From Taxillus chinensis (Eukaryota; Streptophyta; Magnoliopsida; Santalales; Loranthaceae), in NCBI GenBank assembly GCA_023512835.1, contig CM042087.1, forward strand, positions 5,958,550-6,022,549: DNA of 64,000 nt. Reading direction: 5' to 3'. The notes below the pieces were generated by a model, which searched no databases, was not told the origin of the DNA, and saw only the letters and a list, made by a program, of their open reading frames with translations. The position numbers were made by a program, and so were the translations under genes. Position 1 is the stretch's first letter. Every line of letters starts with the position of its first letter. Shown piece by piece: positions 56,511 through 64,000 of the stretch.

Positions 56511-58189
56511 TGTAATGACCCGTGTTTTGGGTAGAACAAGCTGGAACGAAGATGAACAATACCTTGGGCGAACGCTTGGGTCGAAAAGTGGAAGACCCGA
56601 GGATTTGGGTCGTAGGGTCGAAGACCGATGGTCGAAGTTCGAAGGTTTGAGGGTCGAAAGTTAGATCTTCGAGATAGATCTTCGAGGCCGCGTTTCCGGC
56701 TAATCTTCGAAGGAGTGTTTCTACGAGTCTTCGTGGCTTGGTTGTTAGAGAGTGTAATGAGCTCAAGTGGGAGCGTGTAGAGGCTGCGTGTGACAATGAC
56801 CATGTTCGGATTGTGGGTATTTTGTCCTGTGTGGAAGCGGAGTGGTTAGTTCATGTTTTATTTATCAAAACTACGTCGTTTTGATGGTGTGTTTCATTTA
56901 TCAAAACTACGTCGTTTTGATGGTGGGATTTCATTTATCAAAACTACGTCGTTTTGATGGTGGGATTTCATTTATCAAAACTACGTCGTTTTGATAAGTG
57001 AGGTCTATATAAAGAGGAGCTCTCTTTATTTTAGGTTTAGGGTTTTTGTTGTCGGCCGCCGCGGCCGTCACGAGAGAGAGAGAGAGAGAGGGGAGATTGA
57101 GAGAGAGGGCTCCGGTTTGTGGCTGTCGTTGTCATTCCCGTGGTTGGACGGCATTAAGCGTGGAGGCAAAAGCGTGGAGGATCTTTGAGGTAGGGGTTCG
57201 TCTTTCCTGGTATGTTCCGGGGTTAGGTCCTGTGGATATTTTATAAAGTTTCCATTGTTATTGCTATAATACTTATATGTAAATTCATATAGGTGTGATC
57301 TCCTATATGAAAGTTGGCCTTCAATGGCGATTTTGGTGTGTTTCTAGTGTTCGTGTGATGCATGAAAAGTGTTCGATAAAATGCCTGTGTGACATGCCTG
57401 CAAATGTTTGAGAAAATGCCTGTGCGGGCTGGGTTTATGAGTCCGTGAATTTATGCACATGAATTGCTTGGTTTTATACCTGTGAGGCTTTGCATGCTAA
57501 GTGTTCGATGTTATGTCTGTGTGACTAAGTGTGGCTATGTGTGCTGTGTTCTCGGAACCCGGTGGCTGTGGAAGCCCAGGACTGTTCTTGGAACCCGGTG
57601 GCTGTGGAAGCCTGGGACTGTTCTTGGGACCCGGTGGATGTGGAAGCCCGGGACTGTTCTTGGAACCCGATGGGTGGAAGCCCGGGAGTGTTTATGTACC
57701 AGCCCGTGTGTGATTGTATTTCTTTGTTATAGCCGGTAATTATATCTGGTAGAATAATTGTAGCACGACACAGCACTTGTACACAAGGCATGTAGATATT
57801 AGGTGCATGGGATGGGTTGGGGAGACATGATCCCTACTGAGTTGTGGTTGCTCACCCCTCCTACCATGTTGTTTTCTTTACAGGAACCTACAGGCGTTAG
57901 GTGGGAACACCAAGGTGGAAGTCCTCCTTGTGGCTTGCTCATCATTATTTTGGGTTGTGCTGCTTTTCTTTTTGTAACTTTGTAACCCAGGTGGGGAGAT
58001 TGTAATGTGGAGTTCAATGTAATAAAAGTGTGTTTTGAACGTATTTGCTATGTTTGGACTCAATAAATATAAGGTTGTTCTCTGAATATAAAATGTGAGG
58101 TGTATGTTGTATTCTAACCCCTCTATCCAACTTGGGTAAAGGGAGGGTCACGTTCCGGTCTCCTCGGGTTGGAAATCCGGGGCGTGACA
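56511..58189 (+). repeat. 5' LTR of the near-complete Tekay element (element Y)
   Basis: TGTAATGACCCGTG to GGGGCGTGACA (1679 bp); its first 366 bases match 63634-64000 almost exactly. Four ACGT-core palindromes (about 56868-56996), TATA box TCTATATAAAG (about 57004), (GA)n (57070-57090) and about four 36-bp units GGAACCCGGTGGCTGTGGAA (57555-57690). Confidence 0.93.
56868..56996 (+). promoter_or_regulatory. Four tandem ACGT-core palindromes upstream of the LTR TATA box
   Basis: Four copies of AAAACTACGTCGTTTTGATG about 35 bp apart, ending about 10 bp before TCTATATAAAG. The ACGT core is the binding core of plant bZIP factors. The binding protein is not known. Confidence 0.7.
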
Positions 58190-58192
58190 ATA

Positions 58193-58204
58193 TGGTATCA
58201 GAGC
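58193..58204 (+). promoter_or_regulatory. Primer binding site (initiator Met tRNA) of the Tekay element
   Basis: TGGTATCAGAGC, three bases after the LTR end. Confidence 0.95.
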
Positions 58205-58598
58205 ATGGTCTAGTTGGCCTAGGGTAGTGGGCGGACTTGGTTATCTTGAGTCCTTTGGAGGAGCCTGGAGGGACGTGCCTGATCAACATGGTCCTCTTGG
58301 AGCCTCTAAGGTGTACTTGGGGTAGTCCGGTCTTGTGGTAGGATTTGCATGCATTGGCATTAGGGCACTAGTTGCATTTCTTGTGAATGTATGCTAAACC
58401 GTGGATAAGATCATATGATTAAGTGAAATGTGCAACTCGATTTGTTTAACAATGTGTACTTGAACGTGCAATGTGATTGATGCAATGTATGTGTGTAATG
58501 TCATGTGATAGTGGAATTGATCGGCGGGGTAGAGGTAGTGACGCGATAGATTATAAAATTTGTTTTGACGTTTGTGCTTCTTACTTCGTGTAGTAAGA
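58205..58598 (+). other. 5' untranslated leader of the Tekay element
   Basis: No gene recognised between primer site and gag ATG. Confidence 0.55.
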
Positions 58599-59990
58599 AT
58601 GCCGCCGAGGAGAGTGACACGTGCGTCCGGGGCGATGGCTAATGAGTCATCTGCCCATGAGGGTCCGGGTGCGGGACCATCCGTTGGAGGGCATGCGTTA
58701 TTCGGCACGGCTACAAGAAGGCATCCGGCTGGAGGTACGAGAGCTACGGGAGGGACTCCGGCAGGACGTTCGGGAGGAGGTGCGCCGTGAGATGGCGGCA
58801 CGGCGGGTGGTGCCACCACCACCACCACCACCGGTGGGAGAACCGCCTCGTGAGCGTGAAGTTTCTCCGCGTGGTATACCAACTCGTGCGAGAGGATGAT
58901 GTGGTGACACGGTTCCGGAAGGAACAACCTCCGCGATTTAAAGGGGGGGAGGACCCAGGTGTTAGCCGAGCACCGGCCGAGGCAGATCGAGCATGTGTTT
59001 TCCTTTCTCCTACCCCGGGAGGAGGATAAGGTGAGACCTGGCCATTCGGCACTGGAAGGGGATGCTCCTGGAGTGGTGGATGAGTGTCGCGAGGAGCCGT
59101 GCGGTGCGGTTCATGCTTTGGGAGGAGTTTCTACAGCTCTTCCATGATGAGTTCTTCCCAGGAATCTTTGAGATGGCAGAAGAGAGAGGAATTTGGCAGC
59201 TCAGCAAGGATCAAAGACGGTGCCCGAGTATGAGCGGGAGTTCCGGAGTCTGAGTAGGTTTGCCCCCGAGACAGTGGCAAAGGAGGACCTGAAGGCCCAC
59301 AAGTTCACTCTGGGTCTTAGGCTAGCCCTTAGGGAGAGGGTGGCGATTCTACGTTTGAGGACATATGCTGAGGTCGTTGAGACAGCACGTATAGCTGAGA
59401 GGGAACTGGAGGATGGGAGGCAGGTCCATCAGGGTCGTCAGTTGCAAGGTTGGTCTGACGCGATTCGGGGTCCAAGAGGCCTAAGACTGAGGAGAGAGAT
59501 AGCAGTTCCTTCCGCGGCAAGGGGACGGACATTGGTGAACCCAGGGAGGTCTAGCTTTGGCGGTGGCAACGGGGCGGTCCAGCAGGAGGTCTCCCCGGCG
59601 GTTGTTCTTCTTGTGGGGGAGCAAGGCCACTTGAGGAAGGAGTGTCCAAAGAGGGACCGGAAATGCCATCGTTGTGGACGAGAGGGCCATCCGAGCCGGG
59701 TTTGCCGGAGTGGCAACAGGGGAGTTGGAGGCATGACATCCAGCCAAGGAGTGATGCCGGTTCCGTGCACCAGCAGAGAGACCAGCTCGTCGGTGGCCGG
59801 CTAGTCGAGCAGGATCGAATCGGACCCGACCTCGGGGGAGGCCGGAGCGGCGACGGACCGGAAGGCGGGAGCGACCTTGGCGGGAAGCGCCCAGCGAGTG
59901 AGCCGACCGGTGGCACGGGCCAAGGGAGGGTGTTTGCGGCTGGAGGCGACGTACCCAGGAGGAGGCTGAACTACCACCCCCACCAGTGAG
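58599..59990 (+). pseudogene. Tekay gag
   Basis: ATG at 58599 (MPPRRVTRASGAM). Frame breaks near 58660 and 58800-59060; capsid-like part with FLQLFHDEFFPGIFEMAEER then FRSLSRFAPETVAKEDLKAH and FTLGLRLALRERV. The zinc knuckle CHRCGREGHPSRVC (CX2CX4HX4C) is at about 59664-59705. A Pro-rich and coiled stretch precedes the capsid part. At least three frameshifts; not functional as read. Confidence 0.88.
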
Positions 59991-59999
59991 GGTGGAGCA

Positions 60000-62900
60000 G
60001 GACCATTGGTGGTTAGAGGTACCCTTTTGATCTCCCTTACATTAGCTTGTTCTTTTCGATACGGGTGCATCGTGTTCATTTGTTCTTGAGCTTGTGATAG
60101 ATAGCTTGGGGTTAGCTTGTGTGGAGGCGGCGAAGCCCCTAGTTGTTGAGTCTCTAGTGGGGGGGTATGATTGAGGTGTGGCGTGTTTGCCGTGATTGTG
60201 TGTTAACCATAGGAGAGGTGGAGCTGCGTTTTGACTTGCATGTGATGCCTTTGCGTACGTTTGACCTGATCTTGGGTATGGATTGGCTTATGGCTTTCCA
60301 GGCCAAGATAGGCTGTTATCGGCGGCGGGTATCCTTCGTGACACCTGCGGGGACCTCTTGCACCCTGCAGGGGGAGTGGGACCGTGAGGCGAGTCGGGCC
60401 GGGCCGGTGTTGGACCGGTGGGGTGCCATTACCCACAGGTTGGCGGCCCTGACCTTTCTTGAGGAGGGGAAGGTGGAAAAGAGGGTGTGGCCCGTGTTGT
60501 GGACCAATTTCGGGATGTTTTTCCTGAAGTGTTGAGGGGTTTGCCACCTAAGAGGAGTGTGGAGTTCACCATTGAGTTGGTGCCGGGGACGGGTCCGATT
60601 TTCCAAGTAGCGTATCGTATGGGGCCAGTGAGTTGAGGGAACTTCAAGAGGCAAATCGAGGAGTTGGTGGGCCAGGAGTATATCGGACCGAGTGCTTCAC
60701 CTTGGGGTGCTCCGGTGCTCTTTGCTAAGAAGGCCGATGGCACACTTCGTCTCCGCATCGACTACGGAAGCCGAATCGATGGCTGTGAAGAACAAGTACC
60801 CGTTGCCTCGGATAGATGGCTGGTTTGACCAATTGAGTGGAGCCCGGTGGTTTTCCAAAATAGATTTACGGTCGGGGTATCATCGGTTGAGGGTTAGGGA
60901 GGGAGACATCCCTAAGACGGCCTTTCGGTGCGGGTATGGGCACTACGAGTGGATAGTGATGCCTTTTGGGCTCACTAATGCGCCGGCGATATTTATGCAT
61001 TTGATGAACCAAGTCTTTGCCCCATACTTAGACTCGTTCGTGGTGGTGTTTATCGACGATATCTTGGTGTATTCCAAGACCGAGAAGGAGCATGTGGAGC
61101 ACTTGGCAACATGTTGCAAACCTTGAGGGACCAGCAATGTTTACTAAGTTTAGCAAGTGTGAGTTTTGGCTGCAGGGAGGTTCACTTTCTTGGCCACGTG
61201 GTGTCACTGAGGGAGTTAGGGTGGACCCAGGCCAAGATTGAGGCGGTATCATCATGGGAGAGGCCAACCAATGTTTTCGAGATTCGTAGCTTTCTTGGTT
61301 TGGCGGCTATTATCGCCGTTTTGTAGAGGGTTTCTCCCGTTTGGCGGCTCCTATGACGGCGTTGACTAGGAAAGGAGTGAAATTTGAGTGGACGGACAAG
61401 TGCCGGCGGGCGTTTGAGACTCTCAAAACCCGTTTGACCACCGCACCTGTGTTGAGGTTGCCTAGGGAGGATATTCCGTATGAGGTATCCTGTGATGCGT
61501 CCAGGGTTGGTTTGGGGTGTGTGCTTATGCGGGGAGCACGGTGTGGTCGCTTATGGGTCGAGGCAGTGAAGCCTCATGAGCAGAATTATCCTACTCATGA
61601 CCTTGAGTTAGCGGCCGTCATCTTCGCCCTGAAGAGTTGGCGCACTACCTCTTGGGGGGAAAAGTTTGTGGTGTTCTCGGATCACAAGAGCCTTCAGTAC
61701 ATCTTTACTCGAAGGACTTGAATTTGAGGCAAAGGAGATGGGTGGAGTATTTGCGGACCTTTGACTTTACTCTTGCCTATACCCCAGGGCAAGGGTAATG
61801 TTGTAGGCGATGCGTTGAACAGGAGAGGGAAAGCCGAGGTGGCCGTGAGAGAGTGGAAGGCGATGGAGCGATTGGCGATGTTGCGGCTGCGCGCTGTTGT
61901 TCGTGATGGTGGGACAATCCCGAGTCCTTTGGTGGTTGTGCCTGAGTTGTACCAGCGCGTCCGGGAGGGACAGCTGGGTGACATCGAGTGTGAGGTTCTC
62001 CGTGCCCGTATTGAGGCCGGGGAGCTATCCGAGGACCGGACAGAGGGTCCTGAGCATGAGTTGTCGTTTTAGGGGCGGTTGGTCGTAGCTTCTTCCCTCA
62101 GGGATGAGGTGATGAGGGAGTTTCACCAATCTAGAGTTGCTTTGTGCATCCAAGGGGGGCACGAAGATGTACCATGCGCTTCGAGGACATTTTTGGTGGC
62201 CTGGGATGAAACGCGATGTGGCTGCCTTTGTTTCGCGGTGCCTCACGTGTCGGCAGGTGAAGGCGAACATCGGCGGCCGGCGGGCATGTTACGGCCGTTG
62301 CCCATAGCGGAATGGAAGTGGGACCACATCGTGATGGACTTTGTGACTAGTCTTCCACCCACCACCGGGAGGAAGGATATGATTTGGGTGATTGTGGATC
62401 GACTCACAAAGTCGGCCCATTTCCTTGCTTGTTCGCGAGCGGGACTCCATTGGGACCTTGAGTCGGCTATACATGAACGAGATTGTGAGACCGCATGGAG
62501 TACCATCATCGGTTGTCTCCGACCGGGATTCGCGGTTCACTTCCCGTTTCTGGACAGGTTTGCAGCGGCTATGGGGACCAAGCTTCACTTGAGTACAGCC
62601 TTTCACCTTGAGACCGACGGCCGACAGAGAGGACGAATCGGACGTTGGAGGACATGTTACGGGCCTGTGTGTTAGATTTTGGGGGTTCGTGGGCAACTCA
62701 CCTTCCTTTGGTGGAGTTTGCCTACAATAACGCTTATCAGGCATCCATTGGGATGGCTCCTTTTGAGGCGTTGTATGGGCGGCCGTGTCGATCACCTTTG
62801 TGTTGAACCGAGGTGGGGGAGACAGCTCTCTTGGGACCACAGTTGGTTCAAGAGGCTACCGAGAAGGTTAAGTTGATTCGTCAGCGTTTGTTATCCGCTC

Positions 62901-63385
62901 AGAGTCGGTAGAAATCTTATGCGGATCAGCGGCGGCGACCTTTGGAGTTTTCTGTTGGTGATCATGTGTTCCTTCGTGTCTCTCCACGTCGTGGACATCG
63001 ACGGTTTGGGCGAGGTTCCAAGCTATCTCCGCGGTTTATTGGTCCTTTTGAGATTCTAGATCGTGTGGGGCCTGTGGCCTACCGGTTAGCGTTACCACCG
63101 CGGCTGAGTCGAGTGCACAACGTGTTTCACGTGTCCCAGTTGAGGAAGTATCACCCTGACCCCACTCATGTCATCGATTGGGGGACATTGGACATTGAGG
63201 ATGACATGTCCATTGTTGAGGCCCCTATCCGTATCCTAGATCGGCGAGAGAAGCTTTTGCGTGGTCGTGTTATTCCTTTGGTTCGCGTCTTGTGGCAGCA
63301 CCGTGGCATTGAGGAGGAGACATGGGAACGTGAGTCCGCGATGCGTGAGCAACACCCACGATTGTTCGAGGACGAACAATCTTAA
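60000..63385 (+). pseudogene. Tekay pol: protease, RT, RNase H, integrase, chromodomain
   Basis: Protease active site FDTGAS near 60058 and LILGMDWL near 60270. RT motifs [28 protein letters not shown] and FIDDILVYS (60790-61090). RNase H from about 61340 (VSCDASRVGLGCVL). Integrase 62079-62900 ([17 protein letters not shown]). The last frame 62942-63385 has GPFEILDRVGPVAYRLALPP, SRVHNVFHVSQLRKYHPDPT and a C-terminal chromodomain-like part (ILDRREKLLRGRVIPLVRVL, then EEETWERE). The chromodomain places it in the chromovirus branch, Tekay/Del type. Several frameshifts (for example near 60540, 60760, 61120, 61310, 61720, 62140, 62440) and stops (62070, 62804, 62909). Confidence 0.92.
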
Positions 63386-63633
63386 GGGGGGGAGGTGGTC
63401 GTAGTGATGTGTTTTTTTTGTGGTTCATGCTTTGGTGTATTTGTATTTCTACTTGTAAACCGGTATTTTTATTGCGATGTGTTTTGAGATTGCAAAATGT
63501 GTTTGAGATGTCCTGTTATGTTGTGTGATCCATCCGGGCGTTGTGGCTCGCTGTCTTGCAAATGGGCCGCATGTGTTTGTTTTCCTTGCATGTTGTTTCT
63601 TTTCGAGGACGAAAAGTCTTAAGGGGGAGAGGA
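63386..63633 (+). promoter_or_regulatory. Duplicated polypurine-tract region of the Tekay element
   Basis: CTTAAGGGGGGGAGG (63382-63396) follows the pol stop, and CTTAAGGGGGAGAGGA (63618-63633) abuts the 3' LTR. Each is preceded by CGAGGACGAA. Only the second is placed to prime plus-strand synthesis. Confidence 0.8.
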
Positions 63634-64000
63634 TGTAATGACCCGTGTTTTGGGTAGAACAAGGCTGGAACGAAGATGAACAATACCTTGGGCGAACGCT
63701 TGGGTCGAAAGGTGGAAGACCCGAAGATTTGGGTCGTAGGGTCGAAGACCGATGGTCGAAGTTCGAAGGTTTGAGGGTCGAAAGTTAGATCTTCGAGATA
63801 GATCTTCGAGGCCGCGTTTCCGCCTAATCTTCGAAGGAGTGTTTCTACGAGTCTTCGTGGCTTGGTTGTTAGAGAGTGTAATGAGCTCAAGTGGGAGCGT
63901 GTAGAGGCTGCGTGTGACAATGACCATGTTCGGATTGTGGGTATTTTGTCCTGTGTGGAAGCGGAGTGGTTAGTTCATGTTTTATTTATCAAAACTACGT
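63634..64000 (+). repeat. 3' LTR of the Tekay element, partial
   Basis: TGTAATGACCCGTG, nearly identical to 56511 onwards; truncated by the window end within the first ACGT-core palindrome. Confidence 0.93.

Larger units (their letters stand above)
56511..64000 (+). mobile_element. Tekay/Del chromovirus, near-complete, 3' LTR cut by the window end
   Basis: 5' LTR, initiator-Met primer site, gag, protease-RT-RNase H-integrase-chromodomain, polypurine tract and the start of the 3' LTR are all present in order. The near-identical LTR starts indicate recent insertion. However, gag and pol carry many frameshifts, so this copy probably moved with proteins from another copy or decayed quickly. It sits ten bases past the end of the LTR of element X, inside that element's primer site. 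Confidence 0.92.

Noticed and set aside
57464..58017. Several ORFs on both strands in the LTR of element Y
   Set aside because: Derived from the 36-bp tandem units and from leader DNA; no family recognised.
58572..59052. Pro- and His-rich minus-strand ORFs over gag
   Set aside because: Mirror-strand shadows of the gag coding region, which has high GC and repeated codons.
53283..63385. Endogenous pararetrovirus
   Set aside because: Integrase, LTRs, tRNA primer site and chromodomain are present, and no movement or coat protein is seen; this is Ty3/Gypsy.

Overview
The window is nuclear DNA of a flowering plant, most likely a eudicot. Evidence for this is one intron-rich host gene with plant splice sites, Ty1/Copia and Ty3/Gypsy elements of plant-only lineages (Sirevirus, Ogre/Tat, Tekay/Del), a TRIM element and AT-rich intergenic DNA. 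I cannot name the species. No rRNA, tRNA or CRISPR array is visible. Almost everything except one 3.2-kb gene is nested retroelement sequence.

Layout. (1) 1-37678: the 3' part of a Copia Sirevirus (pol pseudogene 1-1880, a second ORF in the env position with a Ulp1-like C-terminus at 3768-6752, repeated polypurine tracts 6944-7178, and a 3' LTR starting at 7179). That LTR is split twice: by a non-autonomous Gypsy-type element at 8131-17993 (5-bp target duplication GACAC) and by an Ogre element at 18881-37545. The Ogre carries a solo LTR at 21972-23665 (target duplication GGCTT). (2) 37787-38640: a decayed FAR1/FRS (MULE-transposase-like) pseudogene. (3) 39593-42814, minus strand: an intact LAMMER-type kinase gene (AFC2-like, 11 coding exons, 430 residues). 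This is the only clearly functional host gene. (4) 43500-53282: nested Copia and Gypsy LTRs plus a 506-bp TRIM. (5) 53283-64000: an old Gypsy pol fragment, then two members of one Tekay/Del chromovirus family. The second is a near-complete element, 56511 to beyond the window end, inserted into the primer binding site of the first.

The most unusual content is the element at 8131-17993. It has 3.4-kb LTRs, an initiator-Met primer binding site and a polypurine tract, but no gag or pol. Its internal region instead holds an intron-less LONELY GUY (LOG)-like cytokinin-activation gene copy in the sense direction. A small helical protein ORF of unknown function occurs in each LTR and, as a diverged paralogue, next to the polypurine tract. 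Second in interest is the Sirevirus ORF with a Ulp1-like protease domain and its own promoter-like leader. Third is the well-preserved Ogre architecture: ORF1, a spliceable intron between protease and RT, and tandem repeats in the 3' untranslated region. Its pol is interrupted only by stop codons that fit cytosine deamination.

Mobilisation of the gag/pol-less element must have depended on proteins from elsewhere. Its polypurine tract and primer site resemble those of the Tekay elements at 54674-64000, so that lineage is a plausible donor. This is inference.
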